Shown: in pieces, positions 1 through 8,524 of the stretch
Layout: each line of letters starts with the position of its first letter
Numbering within the stretch: the first letter of the stretch is position 1
NCBI RefSeq assembly: GCF_019090165.1
Contig: NZ_JAHRIB010000111.1
Coordinates: 1 to 64,000 of the forward strand
DNA: 64,000 bases
Source: Streptomyces sp. BV286
GTDB taxonomy: Bacteria > Actinomycetota > Actinomycetes > Streptomycetales > Streptomycetaceae
Direction of reading: 5' to 3'
Program-made: the position numbers and the translations under genes
The notes under the pieces: model-generated
The model's input: the letters and a program-made list of their open reading frames with translations, nothing else
What the model was told of the DNA's origin: nothing
Database searches by the model: none

Positions 1-38
1 CCGGCCACCTCAGCGTGGTGCCCGCGGCCGAGGTCTGA
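1..38 (+). CDS. 3' end of a truncated upstream gene
   Basis: The third reading frame is open from the window edge and ends in TGA at 36-38, encoding the short tail GHLSVVPAAEV. The codons have the GC-rich third positions of a Streptomyces gene. Too little is visible to name a product. It lies about 100 bases upstream of the LacI-type gene on the same strand. Confidence 0.35.
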   Translation, partial: GHLSVVPAAEV

Positions 39-116
39 CGGCTCCCGGCAGGTCGAGGGGCGGCCCCTGCACGGCCTCTCCTGCGCGGTATCCCACGTTC
101 CGTATTACGCAAACGG

Positions 117-142
117 CTTGCATATCTTGCGCTATTCTTGCG
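117..142 (+). promoter_or_regulatory. CTTGCR direct repeats, probable LacI-family operator
   Basis: Three copies of CTTGC(A/G) lie at 117-122, 126-131 and 137-142, just before the regulator start codon at 146. A further CTTGCG is at 1184-1189 ahead of the binding-protein gene. From memory, Streptomyces MalR boxes contain repeated CTTGCA-type elements, so these are proposed as autoregulatory and operon operators. Binding is inferred. Confidence 0.45.
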
Positions 143-145
143 CTC

Positions 146-1141
146 ATGACGCGACGACTTGCTCAGGTGGCGAAGAAGGTCGGGGTCAGCGAGGCCACGG
201 TCAGCCGGGTCCTCAACGGCAAGCCCGGGGTCTCCGACACCACCCGGCAGGCGGTGCTGTCCGCGCTCGACGTCCTCGGCTACGAGCGGCCCACCCAACT
301 GCGCGGCGAACGCGCCAGGCTCGTGGGTCTCGTCCTGCCCGAACTGCAGAACCCGATCTTCCCGGCGTTCGCCGAGGTGATCGGCGGCGCGCTCGCCCAG
401 TCGGGCCTGACGCCCGTGCTCTGCACCCAGACCAAGGGCGGTGTCTCCGAGGCGGACTACGTGGACCTGCTGCTCCAGCAGCAGGTCTCCGGCGTGGTGT
501 TCGCGGGCGGCCTGTACGCGCAGGCCGACGCCCCGCACGAGCACTACCGGCGGCTCGCGGACCGCAACATCCCGGTGGTCCTGGTGAACGCGGCCATCGA
601 GGACCTCGGCTTCCCGGCCGTCTCGTGCGACGACGCGGTGGCCGTGGAACAGGCCTGGCGGCACCTGGCCTCTCTCGGGCACGAGCGCATCGGGCTGGTC
701 CTCGGTCCCGGCGACCACGTCCCCTCGCGCCGCAAACTCGACGCCGCACGCGCCCTGGGCGGTCTCACGGACGAGCGGGTCGCCCGCGCGATCTTCTCCC
801 TCGAGGGCGGACAGGCCGCCGCCACCCGGCTGCTCGACCGGGGGGTCACCGGGATCATCTGCGCCAGCGACCCGCTCGCCCTCGGTGCCGTACGGGCCGC
901 TCGCCGCAAGGGACTCGACGTACCGTCACAGATCTCGGTCGTCGGCTACGACGACTCGGCGTTCATGAACTGCACCGAGCCTCCGCTGACCACCGTCCGG
1001 CAGCCCATCGAGGCCATGGGGAGGGCCGCGGTGGAGCTGCTGAACGCGCAGATCGGCGGCAGCAGCGTGCCCACCGAGGAGCTGCTGTTCGAGCCCGAAC
1101 TGGTGGTCCGGGGGTCCACCGCGCAGGCGCCACGACACTGA
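146..1141 (+). CDS. LacI/PurR-family regulator of the alpha-glucoside operon
   Basis: The 331-residue protein opens with a LacI helix-turn-helix (KVGVSEATVSRVLNG, about residues 11-25). A hinge and a periplasmic-binding-like effector domain follow to the C-terminus, which ends in the usual VVRGSTA pattern. ATG at 146 places the HTH at the normal distance from the N-terminus. It stands 110 bases upstream of a sugar-binding lipoprotein, two permeases and a GH13 enzyme on the same strand, as in Streptomyces malR/aglR loci. It probably represses that operon and itself and is released by an alpha-glucoside; the actual inducer cannot be read from sequence. Confidence 0.9.
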   Translation: MTRRLAQVAKKVGVSEATVSRVLNGKPGVSDTTRQAVLSALDVLGYERPTQLRGERARLVGLVLPELQNPIFPAFAEVIGGALAQSGLTPVLCTQTKGGVSEADYVDLLLQQQVSGVVFAGGLYAQADAPHEHYRRLADRNIPVVLVNAAIEDLGFPAVSCDDAVAVEQAWRHLASLGHERIGLVLGPGDHVPSRRKLDAARALGGLTDERVARAIFSLEGGQAAATRLLDRGVTGIICASDPLALGAVRAARRKGLDVPSQISVVGYDDSAFMNCTEPPLTTVRQPIEAMGRAAVELLNAQIGGSSVPTEELLFEPELVVRGSTAQAPRH

Positions 1142-1251
1142 GATCCATTCGGCTGTCGAATAATTACAGATTTCACGCGGCATCTTGCGGGCTGATGTCG
1201 GCGGTGCTTGAGTGTGCGACGCCCACTGCTCCTGCCCAGAGGGGTCCACCG

Positions 1252-2595
1252 ATGAGAAGCACCGGGATCCGCCGTACCTGCGTCACGCTCATGGCCTGCT
1301 CCATGGCGCTCACCGCCTGTGGCTCCGGCGACGACGAGGCGGCCGACGGAAAGACCCGTATCACCGTCAACTGCATGCCGCCCAAGAGCGCCAAGGTCGA
1401 CCGCTCGTTCTTCGAGGCCGACATCAGGGCGTTCGAGAAGCGCAACCCGGACATCGACGTCGTTCCGCACGACGCGTTCCCCTGCCAGGACCCGAAGACC
1501 TTCGACGCCAAGCTCGCCGGCGGGCAGATGGAGGACGTCTTCTACACGTACTTCACCGACGCCCGGCACGTCGCCGACATCAACCAGGCCGCCGACATCA
1601 CGCGGTACGTCAAGGACCTCAAGAGCTACGACACCATCCAGCGCCAGCTGCGTGACATCTACACCGTCGACGGCAGGATCTACGGCATCCCGCGCACCGG
1701 CTACTCCATGGGCCTGATCTACAACCGGAAGCTCTTCGAGAGGGCCGGACTCGACCCCGACCGGCCCCCGGCCACCTGGGACGAGCTGCGCGACGCCGCC
1801 AAGAAGATAGCGGGGCTCGGCAACGGCACCGTCGGATACGCCGACTACAGCGCGCAGAACCAGGGCGGCTGGCACTTCACCGCCGAGCTCTACTCGCAGG
1901 GCGGCGACGTCGTCAGCGAGGACGGCAAGAAGGCCACCATCGACACCCCCGAGGGAAAGGCCGTCCTGCAGAACCTCAAGGACATGCGGTGGACCGACAA
2001 CTCGATGGGCAGCAAGCAGCTCCTCGTCATCAACGACGTCCAGCAGATGATGGGTTCGGGGAAGCTCGGCATGTACCTCTCCGCGCCCGACAACATCCCG
2101 ATCCTCGTGAAGGAGAAGGGCGGCAACTACGAGGACCTGGCCCTCGCGCCCATGCCGGGCGGCCGGGGCACGCTCATCGGCGGCGACGGCTACATGTTCA
2201 ACAAGAAGGCCACGCCCGAACAGATCAAGGCCGGCCTCAAGTGGCTCGACCACATGTTCCTCACGCCCGGTGACGGCTTCCTCGGCGACTACGCCCGCGC
2301 CAGGAAGAACGACGCCCCGGTGGGCCTGCCCGAACCCCGGCTGTTCAGCGGCGCCGCCGACGCGAAGGACCAGCAGGTCAAGAAGGCCAACGCCAATGTG
2401 CCGGTGGACAACTACCAGGCCTTCCTGGACGGCAACCAGGACCTGGAGATGAAGATCGAGCCGCCCCGGGCGCAGCAGATCTACTCCGTCCTCGACAGCG
2501 CGGTCTCCTCGGTCCTCACCAGGAAGGACGCCGACATCGACCAGCTGCTCAGCGACGCCTCCGGGAAGATCGACGCCATCCTCGCGCGGGGCTGA
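1252..2595 (+). CDS. Extracellular sugar-binding lipoprotein of ABC transporter
   Basis: This 447-residue family-1 solute-binding protein captures oligosaccharides outside the membrane and delivers them to the two permeases downstream. ATG at 1252 follows an AGAGGGG ribosome site and gives a lipoprotein signal ending in the lipobox LTAC (Cys about residue 22). The body has the MalE/UgpB pattern, including GIPRTGYSMGLIYN. An open frame runs back to 118, but its N-terminal part is arginine/proline-rich shadow of the lacI gene. Alpha-glucosides such as maltose or trehalose are suggested by the adjoining GH13 enzyme. Confidence 0.9.
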   Translation: MRSTGIRRTCVTLMACSMALTACGSGDDEAADGKTRITVNCMPPKSAKVDRSFFEADIRAFEKRNPDIDVVPHDAFPCQDPKTFDAKLAGGQMEDVFYTYFTDARHVADINQAADITRYVKDLKSYDTIQRQLRDIYTVDGRIYGIPRTGYSMGLIYNRKLFERAGLDPDRPPATWDELRDAAKKIAGLGNGTVGYADYSAQNQGGWHFTAELYSQGGDVVSEDGKKATIDTPEGKAVLQNLKDMRWTDNSMGSKQLLVINDVQQMMGSGKLGMYLSAPDNIPILVKEKGGNYEDLALAPMPGGRGTLIGGDGYMFNKKATPEQIKAGLKWLDHMFLTPGDGFLGDYARARKNDAPVGLPEPRLFSGAADAKDQQVKKANANVPVDNYQAFLDGNQDLEMKIEPPRAQQIYSVLDSAVSSVLTRKDADIDQLLSDASGKIDAILARG

Positions 2596-2603
2596 CCCCC
2601 GCC

Positions 2604-3566
2604 ATGAAGACAGCGTCCAGGCCCCCGGCGCCTCCTCCGACGGTTCTGCGCCGGACGGAGGCGCCCGGGCCCGGCCCGGGCCGGCGCCCGTTGGGCCGCC
2701 GCCTCGCCGACCAGGCGCGCGCGTACGCCTTCCTCCTCGGCGGCCTGCTCTGCTTCGCGCTCTTCTCCTGGTACCCGGCGGTCCGCGCGGTCGTGATCGC
2801 CTTCCAGGAGTACACCCCCGGCGCCGACCCGGAGTGGGTCGGCACCGACAACTTCACCCGCGTCCTCCAGGACCCGGAGTTCGCCGCGGCCTGGCGCAAC
2901 ACCCTCACCTTCACCCTGCTCGCCCTGCTCATCGGCTTCGCCGTGCCCTTCGCCCTGGCCCTCGTCCTCAACGAACTCCGGCACGCGAAGGCCTTCTTCA
3001 GGGTCGTGGTCTACCTGCCGGTGATGATCCCGCCGGTGGTCAGCGCCCTGCTCTGGAAGTGGTTCTACGACCCCGGCGCCGGCCTCGCCAACGAGACGCT
3101 GCGCTTTCTGCACCTGCCCACCTCGAACTGGTCCAACGGCACCGACACCGCCCTCGTCTCCCTGGTCGTCGTGGCCACCTGGGCCAACCTCGGCGGCACG
3201 GTCCTCATCTACCTGGCCGCGCTCCAGAGCATCCCCGGCGAGCTCTACGAGGCCGCCGAGCTGGACGGCGCGAACCTCTGGCAGCGCATCCGTCATGTGA
3301 CGATCCCTCAGACCAGGTTCGTCATCCTGATGCTGATGCTCCTTCAGATCATCGCCACCATGCAGGTGTTCACGGAACCGTTCGTGATCACGGGAGGCGG
3401 ACCCGAGAACGCCACGGTGACCGTGCTCTACCTGATCTACAAGTACGCCTTCCTCTACAACGACTTCGGCGGCGCCTGCGCGCTCAGCGTGATGCTCCTC
3501 GCGCTGCTCGGCGTCTTCTCGGCGGCGTACCTGCGGCTCACCCGTTCCGGAGAGGAGGCCTCATGA
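2604..3566 (+). CDS. Sugar ABC transporter permease, MalF/UgpA type
   Basis: A 320-residue inner-membrane permease with six predicted hydrophobic helices and the binding-protein-dependent transport loop (EAAELDGANLWQRI, about residues 215-228) that docks the ATPase. It starts 9 bases after the binding-protein stop codon and overlaps the next permease by ATGA, so the three are cotranscribed and translationally coupled. No ATPase gene belongs to this operon. Streptomyces carbohydrate importers of this class normally share the genome-encoded ATPase MsiK, so that partner is expected elsewhere. Confidence 0.92.
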   Translation: MKTASRPPAPPPTVLRRTEAPGPGPGRRPLGRRLADQARAYAFLLGGLLCFALFSWYPAVRAVVIAFQEYTPGADPEWVGTDNFTRVLQDPEFAAAWRNTLTFTLLALLIGFAVPFALALVLNELRHAKAFFRVVVYLPVMIPPVVSALLWKWFYDPGAGLANETLRFLHLPTSNWSNGTDTALVSLVVVATWANLGGTVLIYLAALQSIPGELYEAAELDGANLWQRIRHVTIPQTRFVILMLMLLQIIATMQVFTEPFVITGGGPENATVTVLYLIYKYAFLYNDFGGACALSVMLLALLGVFSAAYLRLTRSGEEAS

Positions 3567-4441
3567 GCAGCACACGGACGCTTCTCTCACCGCTCGCCCT
3601 CGCCCGGCCCCGCGGCCGGGCGCTGTACTGGACCGTCTTCACCGGCGTGGTCCTCCTCTTCACGCTCGCCTTCCTCTTCCCCGTCTACTGGATGGTCTCC
3701 GGAGCCATGAAGTCCGCCGACGAGGTGACCCGCACCCCTCCGGCACTCGTCCCGGATCGGTGGCACCTCGGCGGCTACACCGACGCGTGGGACCTCATGG
3801 AACTGCCCACGCACCTGTGGAACACGGTCGTCCAGGCCACGGGCGCCTGGCTGCTCCAACTGGTCTTCTGCACGGCCGCCGCGTACGCCCTGTCCAAGTT
3901 GCGGCCCGCCTTCGGCAAGGTGATCCTCGGCGGCATCCTCGCCACACTGATGGTCCCGGCGCAGGCGCTCGTCGTACCGAAGTACCTGACCGTCGCCGAC
4001 CTGCCGCTGATCCACACCAGTCTCCTCAACGACCCCCTCGGCATCTGGCTGCCCGCCGTGGCCAACGCCTTCAACCTCTATCTCCTGAAGCGGTTCTTCG
4101 ACCAGCTTCCGCGCGACGTGCTGGAGGCGGCCGAGATCGACGGCGCCGGCCGGATGCGCACGCTCCGGTCGATCGTGCTCCCGATGTCCAGGCCGGTCCT
4201 CGGCGTCGTCTCGATCTTCGCGCTCGTCGCCGTCTGGCAGGACTTCCTCTGGCCGCTGATGGTCTTCTCCGACACCGGCAAACAGCCGATCAGCGTGGCA
4301 CTCGTCCAGCTGTCCCAGAACATCCCGCTCACGGTGCTCATCGCCGCGATGGTGATCGCCAGCATTCCGATGGTCGCGATGTTCCTGGTGTTCCAGCGCC
4401 ACATCATCGCCGGGATCAGCGCGGGCAGCACGAAGGGCTGA
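3563..4441 (+). CDS. Sugar ABC transporter permease, MalG/UgpE type
   Basis: A 292-residue permease starting at ATG 3563 inside the stop codon of the previous gene (ATGA overlap). The TM1 region (FTLAFLFPVYWMVSGAMK) and the EAA loop (EAAEIDGAGRMRTL) are typical of the second subunit of CUT1 sugar transporters. It forms the membrane channel with the preceding MalF-like protein. The longer open frame back to 2834 reads through the first permease out of frame and is not coding. Confidence 0.92.
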   Translation: MSSTRTLLSPLALARPRGRALYWTVFTGVVLLFTLAFLFPVYWMVSGAMKSADEVTRTPPALVPDRWHLGGYTDAWDLMELPTHLWNTVVQATGAWLLQLVFCTAAAYALSKLRPAFGKVILGGILATLMVPAQALVVPKYLTVADLPLIHTSLLNDPLGIWLPAVANAFNLYLLKRFFDQLPRDVLEAAEIDGAGRMRTLRSIVLPMSRPVLGVVSIFALVAVWQDFLWPLMVFSDTGKQPISVALVQLSQNIPLTVLIAAMVIASIPMVAMFLVFQRHIIAGISAGSTKG

Positions 4442-4487
4442 CACCCCCGTGCGGAACCCGCCCCTCCGACAGAGAAAGGCAGGCACC

Positions 4488-6152
4488 GTGGGACAGCCTT
4501 CCCCCGCCCGCACGACGAAGGACACCTGGTGGCGCTCCGCCGTCATCTACCAGGTGTACGTACGCAGCTTCGCGGACGGCGACGGCGACGGCACCGGAGA
4601 CCTCGCCGGAGTGCGGGCCGCACTGCCGTACCTCGCCGAACTCGGCGTGGACGCCCTGTGGTTCAACCCCTGGTACCCGTCCCCGATGGCCGACGGCGGC
4701 TACGACGTGAGCGACTACCGGGCCGTCGACCCGGCGTTCGGCACCCTCGCGGAGGCGGAGAAACTCATCGCGGAGGCCGCCGAGTCGGGCATCCGCACCC
4801 TCGTCGACATCGTCCCCAACCATGTCTCCGACCAGCACCCCTGGTTCCGCGCCGCGCTCGCCGCGGGGCCGGGCAGCCCCGAACGGGACCTCTTCCACTT
4901 CCGCCCGGGACGCGGCTCGCACGGTGAACTCCCACCCAACGACTGGCCGTCCCAGTTCGCGGGATCCACGGAGCCCGTCTGGACCCGGCTGCCCGACGGC
5001 GACTGGTACCTGCACCTGTTCACCCCCGAGCAGCCCGATCTCAACTGGACGCATCCGGCGGTCCGCAAGGAGCACGAGGAGGTACTGCGCTTCTGGTTCG
5101 AGCGGGGCGTGGCCGGTGTACGCATCGACTCGGCGGCCCTGCTCGTCAAGGACCCGGACCTGCCGGACTTCGTCGAGGGGCGCGACCCGCATCCGTTCGT
5201 CGACCGCGACGAACTCCACGACATCTACCGGTCCTGGCGGGCGGTCGCCGACGCGTACGACGGGATCTTCGTCGGTGAGGTCTGGCTTCCCGACTCCGAG
5301 CGCTTCGCCCGCTACCTCCGCCCCGACGAACTGCACACCGCCTTCAACTTCTCCTTCCTGTCCTGCCCGTGGGACGCGCGGGAGCTGCGCAGGTCCATCG
5401 ACGAGACTCTCGCCGAGCACGCTCCGGTGGGGGCGCCCGCCACCTGGGTCCTGTGCAACCACGACGTCACCCGCACGGTCACCCGGTACGGCCGGGCGGA
5501 CACCGCCTTCGCGTTCGCCACGAAGGCCTTCGGCACACCGTCCGACCTGGTGCTCGGCACCAGGCGGGCCCGGGCCGCCGCGCTGCTCTCGCTCGCGCTG
5601 CCCGGCGCCGCCTACCTCTACCAGGGCGAGGAACTCGGCCTGCCCGAGGCGGAGATCCCGCGCGAACGCATCCAGGACCCGATGCACTTCCGGTCGGGCG
5701 GGGCCGATCCGGGGCGCGACGGGTGCAGGGTCCCCCTGCCCTGGGTGGCGCGGGCCCCCCACGCCGGGTTCGGCTCACGCGAAGAGCCCTGGCTGCCCCA
5801 GCCGGCCGGGTGGAGCGCCTACGCCGCCGATCTGCAGGCACAGGACCCGGGGTCGATGCTGTCCCTCTACCGGACGGCGCTGAGCATCCGGCCGGAGCTC
5901 GGCGAGGGCCCTCTCGCCTGGCTGCCCGCGCCCGACGGTGTGCTCGCCTTCACCCGGGGGGAGGAGGCGGTGTGCGTCGTGAACCTCGCGGACGCACCGG
6001 CCGAGCTGCCCGCGCACTCCCGCCTCCTGGTCGCCAGCGGACCCCTGGACACCGACGGCCGACTGCCGAAGGACACGGCGGCCTGGCTGCGCACCGGCGA
6101 CACGGGCGGGCCGGCGGGCCGGTTCAGTGAGGTGGAGGCGTCCCTGAGCTGA
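4488..6152 (+). CDS. GH13 alpha-glucosidase / oligo-1,6-glucosidase
   Basis: A cytoplasmic GH13 enzyme that would hydrolyse imported alpha-glucosides. It shows the conserved regions VDIVPNH, GVRIDSAA (Asp nucleophile), FVGEVW (acid/base Glu) and LCNHDVTR (transition-state Asp). There is no signal peptide. GTG at 4488 is preferred over GTG 4449 because GAAAGG sits just upstream and the protein then begins GQPSPARTT before the family-conserved WWRSAVIYQVYVRSF. The product is 554 residues, normal for the AglA group. The last 29 bases overlap the convergent ABC ATPase gene. Confidence 0.9.
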   Translation: MGQPSPARTTKDTWWRSAVIYQVYVRSFADGDGDGTGDLAGVRAALPYLAELGVDALWFNPWYPSPMADGGYDVSDYRAVDPAFGTLAEAEKLIAEAAESGIRTLVDIVPNHVSDQHPWFRAALAAGPGSPERDLFHFRPGRGSHGELPPNDWPSQFAGSTEPVWTRLPDGDWYLHLFTPEQPDLNWTHPAVRKEHEEVLRFWFERGVAGVRIDSAALLVKDPDLPDFVEGRDPHPFVDRDELHDIYRSWRAVADAYDGIFVGEVWLPDSERFARYLRPDELHTAFNFSFLSCPWDARELRRSIDETLAEHAPVGAPATWVLCNHDVTRTVTRYGRADTAFAFATKAFGTPSDLVLGTRRARAAALLSLALPGAAYLYQGEELGLPEAEIPRERIQDPMHFRSGGADPGRDGCRVPLPWVARAPHAGFGSREEPWLPQPAGWSAYAADLQAQDPGSMLSLYRTALSIRPELGEGPLAWLPAPDGVLAFTRGEEAVCVVNLADAPAELPAHSRLLVASGPLDTDGRLPKDTAAWLRTGDTGGPAGRFSEVEASLS

Positions 6153-6945
6153 GGTCCTTGACCACACGGTCGACCGGTGCCCCGCGCTTCGCCGTCTGGA
6201 TCTGTTCGTACACATGGGTCCGCAGTTCGGCGAAGCGCGGGGACACCCGTGTGTGCAACTGGTCCCGGTCGGCGGGGAGGTCGATCTTCAGCTGCTCCTG
6301 CACGACCGTCGGGGAGGAGGAGAGGATCAGCACCCGCTCGCCGAGATAGACGGCCTCGTCGATGTCGTGCGTCACGAAGAGGATGGTGATGCCCCGCTGC
6401 CGCCACAGTCCGCGGACCAGATCCTCCAGATCGGCACGCGTCTGCGCGTCCACCGCCGCGAACGGCTCGTCCATGAGCAGCACTCCGGGCTCGTACGCCA
6501 GAGCGCGGGCGATGGCCACCCGCTGCTGCATGCCTCCCGAGAGCTGCCAGGGATACGCGCCCGCGGCGTCCGTGAGCCCGACGGAGTCCAGGGCGTCGGC
6601 GACCAGCTCACGCCGCCGGGCCGCGCTCAACTTCTTCTGCCTGAGCGGGAGTTCGACGTTCTCACGCACCCTCATCCACGGGAACAGGCTGCGCCCGTAC
6701 TCCTGGAAGACGATGGCCATGTCCGGGGGCGGGCCGGTCACCCGACGGCCCCCGACCGACACCTCGCCGGCCGTGGGCGTCAGCAGCCCGCCCACGCACT
6801 TCAGCAGCGTCGTCTTGCCACAGCCCGACGGCCCGACCAGACACACGAGTTCACCGGCGTCCACCGAGAAGGTCAGGTCGCGTACCGCCTCCACGCGCCG
6901 GCCCGACCCCTCGTAGACCTTCTTGAGGCCGCTTACGTCGAGCAT
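6124..6945 (-). CDS. ABC transporter ATPase, SsuB/TauB/NrtD type
   Basis: The 273-residue ATPase carries Walker A GPSGCGKT, the Q-loop VFQE, signature LSGGMQQRVAIARAL, Walker B VLLMDEPF and the switch histidine in VTHD. It energises import by the two permeases encoded upstream. Start ATG 6945 has GAAAGGG upstream and restores the usual MLDVSGLKKVY N-terminus. It is the last gene of the operon binding protein-permease-permease-ATPase. Family members import sulfonates, nitrate, pyrimidine precursors or aromatic acids; context favours an aromatic acid here. Confidence 0.9.
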   Translation of the reverse strand: MLDVSGLKKVYEGSGRRVEAVRDLTFSVDAGELVCLVGPSGCGKTTLLKCVGGLLTPTAGEVSVGGRRVTGPPPDMAIVFQEYGRSLFPWMRVRENVELPLRQKKLSAARRRELVADALDSVGLTDAAGAYPWQLSGGMQQRVAIARALAYEPGVLLMDEPFAAVDAQTRADLEDLVRGLWRQRGITILFVTHDIDEAVYLGERVLILSSSPTVVQEQLKIDLPADRDQLHTRVSPRFAELRTHVYEQIQTAKRGAPVDRVVKDLSSGTPPPH

Positions 6946-6965
6946 GGACCGCCCTTTCGCGAGGT

Positions 6966-7754
6966 TCACGACGACCGCCGGGAAGCGTCACGCCGACCGT
7001 GGTACCAGCCGAGCGCACGGCGCTCGACCAGCCGGAAGACGACCGACAGCACGAAGCCGAGCAGACCGAGCAGCAGGATCCCGGTCCACATGTCGGGGAT
7101 GGCGAAGCCGCGCTGGAACTGGACGATGGTGAAGCCGAGCCCGTTGCTGGCGGCGAACATCTCGCTGATGACCATCAGGATGATGCCGATCGACAGGGCC
7201 TGGCGCAGACCCGCGAAGATCTGCGGGCTGGCCGAGCGCAGCACGAGGTGCCGCAGACGGGCGGGGCCCGTGATGCCGTACGAGCGGGCCGTCTCCGCCA
7301 TCACGGAGTCCACGGCCCGCACACCCTCGACCGCGTTGAGCAGGATCGGCCAGACGCAGCCGCTCGCGATCACCGCGATCTTCATCGTGTCGCCGATGCC
7401 CGCGAACAGCATGATGACCGGGACGAGCACGGGCGGCGGCACCGCGCGCAGGAACTCCAGCACCGGTTCGCACACCGCCCGCACCCGGCGGTACGAGCCG
7501 ATCACCGTGCCCAGCGCCACCCCCGCGACGGCCGCGCACGCGTAACCGGCCGTCAGCCGCAGCAGACTGGGCAGCACGTCCCCGCGCAGCCGCTCCCCGG
7601 TCCACACGTCGGGGAACGTGGTGACGATGGTGCGCAGCGGCGGCCAGTAGACGTCGGTGCTGTCGTCCGACGCGAACCACCACACCACGACCAGCAGCGC
7701 GGGCAGCGCCACGACGAGGAGGAGCCGCAGCAGGACGGCCTCGGCGCGCCTCAC
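6966..7754 (-). CDS. ABC transporter permease, SsuC/TauC type
   Basis: This 262-residue permease is read from a GTG at 7754 that overlaps the stop of the upstream permease (GTGA), giving VRRAEAVLLRLLLVVALP with the first membrane helix at the start. The EAA-type loop is MAETARSYGITGPARLRHLVL. The longer open frame up to 8021 is non-coding in its first 89 codons (arginine/glycine-rich shadow). Two related permeases in tandem suggest a heterodimeric channel. Confidence 0.88.
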   Translation of the reverse strand: MRRAEAVLLRLLLVVALPALLVVVWWFASDDSTDVYWPPLRTIVTTFPDVWTGERLRGDVLPSLLRLTAGYACAAVAGVALGTVIGSYRRVRAVCEPVLEFLRAVPPPVLVPVIMLFAGIGDTMKIAVIASGCVWPILLNAVEGVRAVDSVMAETARSYGITGPARLRHLVLRSASPQIFAGLRQALSIGIILMVISEMFAASNGLGFTIVQFQRGFAIPDMWTGILLLGLLGFVLSVVFRLVERRALGWYHGRRDASRRSS

Positions 7755-8524
7755 ACCGCCACCTCCCCGCGCACGGACTGGTGCCAGGCCAGCGCCCGCC
7801 GCTCCACCGTCCGTGCGCCCACGTTGATGAGCAGCCCGAGGAGGCCGGTGACCACCACCAGCGCGTACATCTCCGGCACCGCCTGCGACGTCTGGGCGAC
7901 GGCGATGCGGGCGCCCAACCCCGGTGCGCCGATGACGAGTTCGGCGGTCACGGCGAGGATCAGCGCCACCGCCGCGGCCAGCCGCACACCCGTCATGACG
8001 TACGGGAGGGCCGTGGGCCACAGAACGTGCCGGATCCGCGCCCAGGTGCCGAGGCCGTACGAGCGGGCCGTCTCCTCGGCGACCGGGTCGACGTCCTGGA
8101 CGCCGTACATGACCTGGACGAGGACCTGCCAGAACGACGCGTAGACGACCAGCAGGAGGACCGAGCGCAGTTCGGTGCCGTACAGCAGCACGGCCAGCGG
8201 GATCAGCGCGACCGACGGGATCGGGCGCAGGAACTCGATCGTCGAGGAGGTCGCCTCGCGCAGGTACGGCGTGACCGAGATCAGGACCCCCGCGAGAATG
8301 CCCGCGGTCACGGCGATCACGAGACCCAGCGCCCAGCCGGTGAGCGTGTCCCCGAGCGCGGTCCAGAACGCCTCGTCCGCGAGTTCCGTCGCGAACGCGT
8401 CGGCGATGCGGCTGGTCGGCGGGAAGTAGTCCTCGTCGACCACGCCGAGCCGCGGCACCGCCTCGCCCAGGGCGAGGAAGGCCGCGAGCCCGGATGCGCC
8501 CAGGAGGGCGTTGGCGCCTCTCAC
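7751..8524 (-). CDS. ABC transporter permease, SsuC/TauC type
   Basis: A 257-residue integral membrane protein with about six hydrophobic segments and the coupling loop AEETARSYGLGTWARIRH. It begins at GTG 8524, overlapping the stop of the binding-protein gene by four bases, and is itself overlapped by the next permease. Such end-to-end coupling keeps subunit ratios fixed. It resembles its neighbouring permease in the coupling loop, consistent with an old tandem duplication. Confidence 0.9.
   Translation of the reverse strand: MRGANALLGASGLAAFLALGEAVPRLGVVDEDYFPPTSRIADAFATELADEAFWTALGDTLTGWALGLVIAVTAGILAGVLISVTPYLREATSSTIEFLRPIPSVALIPLAVLLYGTELRSVLLLVVYASFWQVLVQVMYGVQDVDPVAEETARSYGLGTWARIRHVLWPTALPYVMTGVRLAAAVALILAVTAELVIGAPGLGARIAVAQTSQAVPEMYALVVVTGLLGLLINVGARTVERRALAWHQSVRGEVAV

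Noticed and set aside
118..1251. Long open frame joined to the sugar-binding protein
   Set aside because: It is Arg/Pro/Gly-rich and antisense in character to none but out of frame with the clear lacI gene; the lipoprotein signal and ribosome site at 1252 mark the true start.
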